This document shows positions 1-5,404 of a DNA stretch of 5,460 bases, piece by piece (within the stretch, counting starts at the first letter, position 1; each line of letters opens with the position of its first letter). The stretch comes from Prevotellaceae bacterium. GTDB taxonomy: Bacteria; Bacteroidota; Bacteroidia; Bacteroidales; UBA932. Location of the stretch: positions 1 to 5,460 of the forward strand of contig JAITKY010000039.1 of assembly GCA_031278135.1 (NCBI GenBank), given 5' to 3'. The position numbers and the translations under genes were made by a program. The notes below the pieces were generated by a model. That model had not been told where the DNA came from and did no database searches. It worked only from the letters and a program-made list of their open reading frames with translations.

Positions 1-15
1 TATTTTTTATGATGA

Positions 16-23
16 CAAAGGTA
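16..23 (-). promoter_or_regulatory. Bacteroidota -7 box reading left
   Basis: On the minus strand this reads TACCTTTG, an exact match to the TAnnTTTG -7 consensus, and identical to the -7 box found before the isomerase gene at 2063-2070. No clear TTTG -33 box lies at the expected distance. It would drive a minus-strand gene starting outside the window, which cannot be checked here. Confidence 0.35.
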
Positions 24-111
24 TATATTTTAGTTCAGATAACATTTAAAAATATTTAAAAAGATTGTGATTCAATGGATTCTATCTGTCATTTTTTGAG
101 ATTTGAGAACA

Positions 112-150
112 CAAATGATGCAGATTTTGATAGATTTTGATCAGCATTTG
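112..150. repeat. Short tandem repeat flanked by inverted arms
   Basis: AGATTTTGAT occurs twice without a gap at 122-131 and 132-141. The pair is flanked by a 6-bp inverted repeat, CAAATG at 112-117 and CATTTG at 145-150. The wording resembles the degenerate 'GATGCAGATTTTGATGGATTTT'-like intergenic repeats I recall from Bacteroidota genomes. That resemblance is from memory, not from a search. Confidence 0.45.
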
Positions 151-191
151 GATAACCCCATGCTTTCCCAAAACGTTTCTATAAAAATATA

Positions 192-208
192 CGACCTCTT
201 CGAGGTCG
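192..208 (-). terminator. Hairpin, terminator-like on minus strand
   Basis: CGACCTC (192-198) and GAGGTCG (202-208) form a perfect 7-bp GC-rich stem with a 3-nt loop. On the minus strand the stem begins right after the stop codon of the remnant at 210-451 and is followed by TATATTTTTATAG. It could therefore end transcription of that gene. The adjoining TTTATAGAAA wording also resembles dispersed hairpin repeats I remember from Bacteroidales intergenic regions, so it may be a repeat element rather than a gene-specific terminator. Confidence 0.45.
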
Positions 209-209
209 G

Positions 210-451
210 CTAAAATCCGTTGGTGTCGGTAGCCACGCCGCTCAGATTGGGTGTTTGTTCGGTGGCATAGTCCGGCGCTACAAACTGCGGGTCAGCGTCG
301 GCAACACCGGCGTTCATGCCTTCCACCAATGAGTTGAAAGTAGAAATGTTAGAGGGGTGTACATTCGGACACCGCCACCCCAGTGACAGGGAAGGGTTTC
401 TCCGTTCACAGTATTAGAGGCAATTGAAGAAGGACTGCTCCAACAGTTGTA
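210..451 (-). pseudogene. Frameshifted remnant of beta-helix-like surface protein
   Basis: No intact ORF exists, but two minus-strand frames read like one broken protein. From about 451 down to 356, one frame gives a glycine-rich stretch ending GGGVRMYT (379-356). From about 350 down to the TAG at 212-210, another frame gives TFNSLVEGMNAGV (341-303), then ADADPQFVAP (302-273). The order 'GGGV..Y', then a short strand, then DADPQFV is typical of repeat proteins with a right-handed parallel beta-helix, such as the polymorphic outer membrane type common in Bacteroidota. The frame switch near 345-358 implies an indel. A TGA at 454-452 closes the first frame upstream, and no plausible start or signal peptide is present. 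The piece is locally more GC-rich than its surroundings, as expected of former coding DNA. No C-terminal sorting domain is visible. The family assignment is from memory of the motif. Confidence 0.45.
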
Positions 452-509
452 TCAACTATTAAAAACATAACATGTTGTGGTTATACAGGCGAATCTGCTT
501 GTCTGTTCA

Positions 510-1784
510 TTATTCAAAGAAGAATTTATCGCCTAATACCGGTTTCAGTTGTGTTATCCATGTTGCATCGGGGTTATATTTTGCGAAAAACGGTTTTGCT
601 ACCCAATCGGGATCTCGTCCCTGAATAAATCGCATTACAAACACTTTTTTGCCGTCGATTTCTTCGACGCCAAGCACTTGGATTTTCCCGAAATAACAAC
701 TCATACTTGGACCTCTGGCGGTACGCGCAATTCCGCTGACTTTCTGATAGGCTTTACGGAAAATTTCCTGACATCTTTCCAGTGGAAGTTCGAAAAAGTG
801 TTTAGCGCCGGTTTCGCGTGCAACAAACATGTAATAAGGCGAACAGCCAAGTTCGACCTGTTTTTGCCACATCGCCGTCCAGACTTCCGGATTGTCGTTG
901 ATATGTCGTAGCACAGGCGATTGCGTTCGGATCTGCGCTCCGGTAGAACGGATGCGGTTGATTGCTTTTTTCACTTCGTCGGTCGACAGTTCCACATAAT
1001 GATTGAAATGAGCCATGATAGACAAATGTTTACCCGACTTCACTATTTTTTCGAACAGGCGGATTATTTCGTCGGCATCTTTGTCGGTAGTATATCGACA
1101 GGGCCAGTACGACAATGACTTTGTGCCGATTCGGATAGTTTTCACATGTTCCATTTCCGGTTTAAGAAACGGCTCTATATAAGTCGCAAGCGAATCGCTG
1201 TTCATCGTCATCGGATCTCCTCCTGTGAGAAGAATATCCGTGACTTCGGGATGTTGCCGGATATATTTAAGGTATAAATTGAGATCTTTTTTCATCGAAA
1301 ACTTATGGTCTTCCATGTCCGAAAACTGTGGCCACCTGAAACAGAACGAGCAATAAGCGAAACAAGTCTGTCCGTGTTTCGGGAACAGCAACACCGTTTC
1401 CCTGTATTTATGCTGCATTCCGTCCAACCTGATTCCGTCGATTTCGGGAATATTGTGTCGTTGTCCCGACGGGTTGGGATTCAGACCCAGTCGTATTTTG
1501 TCCACATATCCTGCAAGCGTGGGATTATCATTTTTGTCAATCAGATTTTTAACATTGGCATAATGTTCGGGGAACAACATTTCGCGTCGAGGAAACGACA
1601 GCGTGAAAACAGGATCGCTGGGGATATTGCTCCAGTCGATAAGTTGCTCAACGACATAATTATTGGTTCTGAACGGTAACACTCTTCCCACTACTTCGAT
1701 AGCCTCAATATCGTCTTTCGAAACCGACGACATTTGAGGCAGGCTTCTGTAATTCTGTAAAGTATATGACTTATAATATAACAT
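510..1784 (-). CDS. KamA-family radical SAM protein (aminomutase-like)
   Basis: This is a cytoplasmic 424-residue radical SAM enzyme related to lysine 2,3-aminomutase. The cluster motif CxxxCxxC is C141, C145 and C148 (CFAYCSFC), and the SAM-binding LLTGGDP follows at residues 185-191. Further family landmarks are TQSPVLRHINDNPE (287-300) and PYYMF (316-320). The N-terminal 120 residues are the usual KamA-type lead-in. Its C-terminal part departs from true lysine aminomutase: the DAPGGGGK segment, which carries a substrate-binding Asp and the PLP lysine, is replaced by RGPSMSCYFGK (357-367). K367 is a candidate PLP lysine, by rough alignment only. The tail GRDPDWVAKPFF (389-400) ending in FFFE marks a separate KamA subfamily whose substrate I do not know. 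The ATG at 1784 is the best start. A consensus promoter lies about 130 bp upstream. No operon partner is seen and no strong terminator follows. Confidence 0.9.
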   Translation of the reverse strand: MLYYKSYTLQNYRSLPQMSSVSKDDIEAIEVVGRVLPFRTNNYVVEQLIDWSNIPSDPVFTLSFPRREMLFPEHYANVKNLIDKNDNPTLAGYVDKIRLGLNPNPSGQRHNIPEIDGIRLDGMQHKYRETVLLFPKHGQTCFAYCSFCFRWPQFSDMEDHKFSMKKDLNLYLKYIRQHPEVTDILLTGGDPMTMNSDSLATYIEPFLKPEMEHVKTIRIGTKSLSYWPCRYTTDKDADEIIRLFEKIVKSGKHLSIMAHFNHYVELSTDEVKKAINRIRSTGAQIRTQSPVLRHINDNPEVWTAMWQKQVELGCSPYYMFVARETGAKHFFELPLERCQEIFRKAYQKVSGIARTARGPSMSCYFGKIQVLGVEEIDGKKVFVMRFIQGRDPDWVAKPFFAKYNPDATWITQLKPVLGDKFFFE

Positions 1785-1914
1785 GTCTTTTTTATTAAAA
1801 ATTTATAATCTAAAATTTGCGCAATGTACGATTTTTTTTTGAATTGTTACCTGAAAAAGTTGTTATTTTCCGAAAAAAATTCTGTTTATAACAAAAAAAA
1901 CCTCTGATTTTGTT

Positions 1915-1947
1915 CAAAAATATCAAATTTTAAGTTTCGACAGCAAA
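1915..1947 (-). promoter_or_regulatory. Consensus Bacteroidota promoter for radical SAM gene
   Basis: On the minus strand TTTG (1947-1944) is followed after 21 nt by TATTTTTG (1922-1915). This matches the published Bacteroides pattern TTTG-N19-21-TAnnTTTG at every fixed position and within its spacing. Transcription would begin near 1908-1911, giving a leader of about 125 nt before the ATG at 1784. AT-rich DNA raises the chance of random matches, but both boxes with correct spacing are uncommon. Confidence 0.55.
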
Positions 1948-2062
1948 AATTTATGTCGGATAAACATTCTGTTTTTCATTAAATTATATTTTAAAATCGG
2001 AGATTGAAAAAAATAATTTGATTTTTTTTTGGAAAAAAGAATCTGCGTATTTAAAAAAGTTA

Positions 2063-2070
2063 TACCTTTG
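2063..2070 (+). promoter_or_regulatory. -7 box for isomerase-like gene
   Basis: TACCTTTG matches TAnnTTTG exactly and sits 43 bp before the ATG at 2114. No good TTTG lies at the -33 position; TCTG at 2042-2045 is the nearest, at a short 17-nt spacing. The resulting leader would be about 35-40 nt, A-rich and without a Shine-Dalgarno site. Confidence 0.55.
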
Positions 2071-2113
2071 CAAAAAATAAGTAATTATTAACTCTTAAAT
2101 GTAGTAAAAAAAG

Positions 2114-3061
2114 ATGAATAATAGACGTGAATTTTTGAAAACCGCCGCTCTTGCTGTTGCAGGAGGGCTTGTGCTTCCTAACCTGTTGTCGTCCTGTGGA
2201 ACAGCAGGAACAAATGTTAAAAAACATATCGGGTTACAACTTTATTCACTGCGTGATGACATAAATAATATTGGCATCAGGAAAGTGCTTGAGATTGTGG
2301 CAAAAACAGGATATGTTAATCTTGAAACCGCCGGATACGGCAATGGTAAAATTTATGGGCTCGATCCGGCTGAATTTAAAAAAGCAGTAGATGATCTGGG
2401 GATGAAAGTGACCAGCGCACATCTATCGCGCGGAATAAGCGAAGACCATGACGCTGATATGGCGTGGTGGAATGAGGCTGTCAGCGCACATCAAGCTGCC
2501 GGGATGAAGTATATGATTATGCCATGGTCGCCTCTGTCCGGTGAAGACGCTACTTTAGACAATGTCAAAAGGTACGGCGAATACTTTAACCAAATAGGAT
2601 TGATAACCGCTGCTGCCGGAATCAAATTCGGATATCACAATCACAATTTCGAGTTTGAGAACAAAATTGACGGCGTCCCGGTATACGACTTGTTAGTCGA
2701 AAATACCAGTCCCGACCATGTACTGTTCCAAAACGATGTGTATTGGACACAAAGAGGCGGATATAATCCTGTGGATTACCTGAAAAAATATCCGAAACGG
2801 ATACAGGTGTTGCACATTAAGGACGAAACAGCCATCGGAGCCAGCAAAACAATGGATTTTAAGGCGATTTTCGACCAGGCTTATGCTAACGGCGTTGTCA
2901 AAGACTGGTATGTCGAAGTAGAACGTTACGATACTCCTTCTGCTGAAGAAGCGAAAAAAATCGCCGGTAAACTGAAACTCGATGTTTCAGCGCTGACCGA
3001 CAGTATTGCCGATGTGCAGAAAAGTTACGACTTTCTGGCAGCCGCCGAATATGTGAAATGA
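2114..3061 (+). CDS. Exported sugar isomerase/epimerase-like TIM-barrel lipoprotein
   Basis: The 315-residue product belongs to the xylose isomerase-like TIM-barrel superfamily (sugar phosphate isomerase/epimerase, AP endonuclease 2 fold). The N-terminus is a twin-arginine signal, NRREFLK (3-9), then a hydrophobic stretch and a lipobox LSSC with C28 as the likely lipidated residue. It is therefore predicted to be folded in the cytoplasm, exported by Tat and anchored to a membrane. The barrel starts at GLQLYSLRDDI (40-50). Candidate metal ligands and catalytic residues are E71, H175 and H177 in YHNHNFEF (174-181), D208 in NDVYW, H234 in HIKDE, and E268/E270 in VEVERY. Its length is usual for the family. 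Relatives often sit with Gfo/Idh/MocA oxidoreductases in glycoside catabolism clusters, but none is present here, so the substrate is unknown. It has its own -7 box and a strong terminator. Confidence 0.88.
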   Translation: MNNRREFLKTAALAVAGGLVLPNLLSSCGTAGTNVKKHIGLQLYSLRDDINNIGIRKVLEIVAKTGYVNLETAGYGNGKIYGLDPAEFKKAVDDLGMKVTSAHLSRGISEDHDADMAWWNEAVSAHQAAGMKYMIMPWSPLSGEDATLDNVKRYGEYFNQIGLITAAAGIKFGYHNHNFEFENKIDGVPVYDLLVENTSPDHVLFQNDVYWTQRGGYNPVDYLKKYPKRIQVLHIKDETAIGASKTMDFKAIFDQAYANGVVKDWYVEVERYDTPSAEEAKKIAGKLKLDVSALTDSIADVQKSYDFLAAAEYVK

Positions 3062-3078
3062 AACATTAGATTTTTTAT

Positions 3079-4299
3079 TTAAAAACAATTGAACCGCCTC
3101 TTCGTTGTCCCCCAAAACACGAGGCGGTTTTTTTTTACAGTATTCCACAAAGATCTTATACACAACGTCAGCACTAGAGGGAAAAAGGCGACGTTAAATT
3201 CCTGCGGGAAAAAACTCCATCCCAAAATGAAAAACAGCAATATTATTCCGTTTGCCTGCATATAGTATTTGACAAACATTTTCAACGGTTTGACGAACAA
3301 CGAAACGGAAAGTATTATGTGTAACGGATGAGCCCAAATAATCGAAAAATTGGGAAATACTGCCGGATGTATAGATATGAAACTCAGGAAAAAAAGCAGA
3401 CATCCGGTTAATCCGTAAGCGAAAAATAAAACGAAATCGAGAATACGGAAATATTTTTTACAGCGCTTCTCCCCAAAAGTGATCAACATAACGACTAAAA
3501 AAAACAGCCATGAAATCACTGACGGATTCGAATCCAAAGGTTCTTCGATAATGGGATAACTTGGTGCAAGCCGACGTGTTTCGATTACCAAATTCTTTAC
3601 TTCTCCGTTTGGTTGAACAATTTTTGCGCAACCGAATACCTGCATTAGATATTCGGGAAGAAACAGTTGCAGGTTTTGTTCTATTCGATTGTCGAGCGGC
3701 GCTCCCAATGCCAGATCGATGCCGAACGTAAGCCATCGATGATTGATGTTACACCGGTGAATAATGGTTCTGAATGTTGTTGGCTGCAAAATTTCGGGAT
3801 ATTCGATTACGCCCGATATGTTTTTTTCAAACAGAATGCGAGATCGGGTAGAACAATTGTCGAATAAAAAATTGTACAGATATGTTCTGTTTTCAGGCAA
3901 ATAGTTAATACGTAATGCGTCTGTGATTTTTTGTTTTTCTTCCTGCGTCAGATTCAGTATCTGTTCTGTGATGCCCGATCTCCGTTCGGAATATTCTTCG
4001 ATGAAATCGGTAAACCTGCAAATTCCCAGCTTATAATTCAGTTCGCCTTCGGCAAACCGGTAAAGAAAATTAGGAGACGAAAAATCGAATATACCATAAT
4101 TATATACATAATCGATGCCATTTGCGCTGTCGTTCACCCTGACAGCTGTGTGTCCATAAACGGTATAAGCCATATCATCTACAGGCTCGCAAGTGAGCAG
4201 ACTTATAAACGCCGAATCCGAAAGATGTAATTCCCGTAACTGTGCATTTGTCGTAAATGAATACAGGAATATTATCAAAATAAACAAATATTTCTTCAT
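3079..4299 (-). CDS. DUF4105 domain membrane protein
   Basis: The 406-residue product starts with a signal peptide, MKKYLFILII through TNAQ (about 1-20). The DUF4105 domain follows: LLTCEPVDDMAYTVYGHTAV (34-53), YNYGIFDF (66-73), LNLTQEEKQ (115-123), then LPENRTYLYNFLFDNCSTR (134-152). The invariant-looking His (H50 in YGHTAV) and Cys (C149 in DNCSTR) hint at a catalytic pair, though the function is unproven. After about residue 260 come four to five membrane segments (about 262-276, 286-308, 322-338, 351-364, 367-383). The extracytoplasmic domain is thus tied to a helical module. The frame stays open upstream to an ATG at 4491. I chose 4299 because it gives a proper signal peptide and has a promoter right upstream, whereas the extra 64 residues come from a DNA repeat. 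The last codons overlap the terminator of the convergent isomerase gene. Confidence 0.88.
   Translation of the reverse strand: MKKYLFILIIFLYSFTTNAQLRELHLSDSAFISLLTCEPVDDMAYTVYGHTAVRVNDSANGIDYVYNYGIFDFSSPNFLYRFAEGELNYKLGICRFTDFIEEYSERRSGITEQILNLTQEEKQKITDALRINYLPENRTYLYNFLFDNCSTRSRILFEKNISGVIEYPEILQPTTFRTIIHRCNINHRWLTFGIDLALGAPLDNRIEQNLQLFLPEYLMQVFGCAKIVQPNGEVKNLVIETRRLAPSYPIIEEPLDSNPSVISWLFFLVVMLITFGEKRCKKYFRILDFVLFFAYGLTGCLLFFLSFISIHPAVFPNFSIIWAHPLHIILSVSLFVKPLKMFVKYYMQANGIILLFFILGWSFFPQEFNVAFFPLVLTLCIRSLWNTVKKNRLVFWGTTKRRFNCF
3092..3136 (+). terminator. Rho-independent terminator of isomerase gene
   Basis: AACCGCCTC (3092-3100) pairs perfectly with GAGGCGGTT (3121-3129), with a 20-nt loop. 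The T run extends from 3128 to 3136. It begins 30 bp after the plus-strand stop codon. The whole structure lies inside the last codons of the minus-strand DUF4105 gene. On the minus strand it is followed by a shorter T-rich stretch, so weak bidirectional action is possible. Confidence 0.88.
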
Positions 4300-4322
4300 A
4301 ATCCGAAAATAAATTTCCGCCG

Positions 4323-4356
4323 CAAAAGTAGATATTTTTTCGAAAACAACACCAAA
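4323..4356 (-). promoter_or_regulatory. Promoter of DUF4105 gene
   Basis: On the minus strand TACTTTTG (4330-4323) matches the TAnnTTTG -7 box, and TTTG (4356-4353) lies 22 nt before it, one base beyond the published spacing range. Transcription would start near 4316-4319, about 17-20 nt before the ATG at 4299. This supports that start codon over the upstream ATG at 4491. The -33 box lies inside the first unit of the 21-bp repeat. Confidence 0.55.
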
Positions 4357-4450
4357 AACATCGAAAAATTGTGAAATAACATTAAATAAATATACCGAAA
4401 CATCGCAAAATAACACCAAGACATCGCAAAAAATAACACCGAAAATGTAC
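4344..4450. repeat. Degenerate 21-bp tandem repeat with phased A-tracts
   Basis: About five units can be read. The best are 4386-4406 and 4407-4427, both ending ACATCGC; 4344-4364 ends ACATCGA; 4365-4385 is poorly conserved; 4428-4450 is a longer, partial unit. The shared core ACATCG recurs with starts 42 and then 21 bp apart, exactly two and one repeat lengths. A-tracts fall about every 10-11 bp through the array, as expected for intrinsically bent DNA. It lies between two divergent promoters and overlaps the -33 box of the DUF4105 promoter. Because 21 is a multiple of three, the minus-strand frame stays open through it and spells an F/V-rich heptad-like peptide, which I judge to be a by-product. 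Confidence 0.65.
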
Positions 4451-4507
4451 TCAAAAAGAAATTTTGTCGTACATCCCATTTCAAGTTTCAAAGTAAAGAA
4501 TTTTGTT

Positions 4508-4515
4508 TATTTTTG
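4508..4515 (+). promoter_or_regulatory. -7 box for alpha/beta hydrolase gene
   Basis: TATTTTTG matches TAnnTTTG exactly. A one-mismatch -33 candidate, TTTC at 4486-4489, is 18 nt upstream. The start site would fall near 4520, so a TTG at 4513 cannot be the initiation codon if this promoter is real. The ATG codons at 4528, 4540 and 4552 would have leaders of roughly 8, 20 and 32 nt. Confidence 0.55.
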
Positions 4516-4539
4516 CACTTTAAAAATATGATTCTTAAA

Positions 4540-5364
4540 ATGCAAAAAATTATGATTAAAAAGTTATCTATCCTGCAGATATTGTTTTTGACAGGTTTTG
4601 TTATTGTTGCCAAAGGAATTGATTATTCGGAACAAAAAGATATTCCTTATTATGAAGACACAGTCCGTAAACAGGATGCATATATTGCCGAACGTTGTTT
4701 GCTGGACATTTATTATCCCAAACAAACGAAAAATTTTGCTGTGTTAATATGGTTTCACGGCGGCGGATTGACCGGCGGGAATAAAAGTATTCCGGCAGAA
4801 TTGAAAGATCATGGATTTGCGGTTGTTGCGGTAAATTACCGGCTGTATCCGCATACAAAATGTCCCGGTTATATCGAAGATGCTGCTGCGGCCGTGGCAT
4901 GGGTTTTCCGGAATATCGAAAAATACGGAGGTAACCCCGATGCAATCTTTGTTGCCGGACATTCGGCAGGTGCATATCTTACATCTATGATTGGTCTCGA
5001 CAAACGATGGTTGAACACTCACAATATCGATGCTAATAAAATTGCAGGATTGATCCCTTTAAGCGGACACACTGTCACTCACGCAACCATACGGAAAGAA
5101 CGCGGTATTCCCAATACTCAACCCATAATCGACGAATATGCACCGCTGTATCATGTCCGTCCCGACGCACCGCCTGTGCTACTCATGACAGGCGACCGCG
5201 AAATGGAAATGCTCGGACGTTACGAAGAAAACGCATACATGTTGCGTATGATGAAGTTAGCAGGACATACAAAAACTATACTGTACGAATTTGATGGCTA
5301 TGGACATGATATGCTTCATCCAGGATTGCAAATATTAATACAATTTGTAGATTTACAATTGTAG
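4540..5364 (+). CDS. Exported alpha/beta hydrolase (carboxylesterase type)
   Basis: This 274-residue serine hydrolase belongs to the alpha/beta hydrolase fold, esterase/lipase type with an HGGG oxyanion loop. Seen in order: an N-terminal hydrophobic signal (about 7-24), FHGGG (72-76), VNYRLYP (98-104), the nucleophile elbow GHSAG (140-144) with Ser142, the probable acid D219 in MTGDRE, and the catalytic His256 in GYGHDM. The triad is complete and the length is normal for small exported esterases of Bacteroidota. It likely cleaves ester bonds in the periplasm or at the cell surface, perhaps acetyl or feruloyl groups on glycans, but the substrate is not visible and no carbohydrate gene adjoins. 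In-frame ATGs at 4528, 4540 and 4552 are all possible starts. I chose 4540 as compatible with both the promoter and the signal peptide; 4552 is nearly as good. The last residues (FVDLQL) derive from a 14-bp repeat. Confidence 0.85.
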   Translation: MQKIMIKKLSILQILFLTGFVIVAKGIDYSEQKDIPYYEDTVRKQDAYIAERCLLDIYYPKQTKNFAVLIWFHGGGLTGGNKSIPAELKDHGFAVVAVNYRLYPHTKCPGYIEDAAAAVAWVFRNIEKYGGNPDAIFVAGHSAGAYLTSMIGLDKRWLNTHNIDANKIAGLIPLSGHTVTHATIRKERGIPNTQPIIDEYAPLYHVRPDAPPVLLMTGDREMEMLGRYEENAYMLRMMKLAGHTKTILYEFDGYGHDMLHPGLQILIQFVDLQL

Positions 5365-5372
5365 ATTTACGA
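5345..5372. repeat. 14-bp tandem repeat at end of hydrolase gene
   Basis: TTGTAGATTTACAA (5345-5358) is followed directly by TTGTAGATTTACGA (5359-5372), differing at one base. A decayed third copy may follow at 5373-5386. The first unit is itself a small inverted repeat, TTGTA-GATT-TACAA. The hydrolase stop codon TAG (5362-5364) lies inside the second unit. The GATTTACGATT-like wording recalls common intergenic repeats of Bacteroidota, from memory. Confidence 0.65.
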
Positions 5373-5404
5373 TTGCTGATTGTTAAGATAACTTTTTTTA
5401 TGCC

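Larger units (their letters stand above)
1..209. other. Gene-free left flank
   Basis: I see no convincing coding region here on either strand. The stretch is AT-rich and holds three small elements listed separately: a leftward -7 box near the edge, a short tandem repeat around 122-141, and a compact hairpin at 192-208. It probably forms the spacer between a minus-strand gene lying left of the window and the decayed gene at 210-451. Confidence 0.6.
1785..2113. promoter_or_regulatory. AT-rich divergent intergenic region
   Basis: This 329-bp spacer separates the divergent radical SAM and isomerase genes. It is dominated by A and T runs, including nine Ts at 1832-1840, eight As at 1893-1900 and nine Ts at 2022-2030. 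It carries one promoter for each side, listed separately. I see no small gene, structured RNA or riboswitch-like fold. The radical SAM transcript would have a leader of roughly 125 nt, the isomerase transcript one of about 40 nt. Confidence 0.7.

Noticed and set aside
459..480. Possible terminator of the radical SAM gene (imperfect palindrome around CATGTT followed by TTTTT on the minus strand)
   Set aside because: The stem is short, AT-rich and contains a mismatch on the minus strand.
549..1679. Plus-strand open frames of 65-124 codons opposite the radical SAM gene
   Set aside because: They are antisense shadows of a gene with clear family motifs; their products show no recognisable domain.
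2099..2104. ATGTAG start-stop mini-ORF just before the isomerase gene
   Set aside because: A six-base match in AT-rich leader DNA is expected by chance and nothing else supports it.
3194..4230. Open frames on both strands within the DUF4105 gene
   Set aside because: They overlap a complete, motif-bearing gene in other frames and have no promoter or domain of their own.
4344..4450. CRISPR-like array
   Set aside because: Units are directly abutting, degenerate and lack spacers; no cas gene is present.
4300..4491. Upstream ATG at 4491 as the DUF4105 start
   Set aside because: The extra residues come from a DNA repeat, would bury the signal peptide, and lie above a good promoter.
4601..5022. 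Minus-strand open frames inside the hydrolase gene
   Set aside because: The plus-strand frame carries a full catalytic triad; the antisense frames look like by-products of codon use.
5382..5399. GTTA-aga-TAAC followed by seven Ts as a hydrolase terminator
   Set aside because: A 4-bp AT-rich stem is too weak to support a call.
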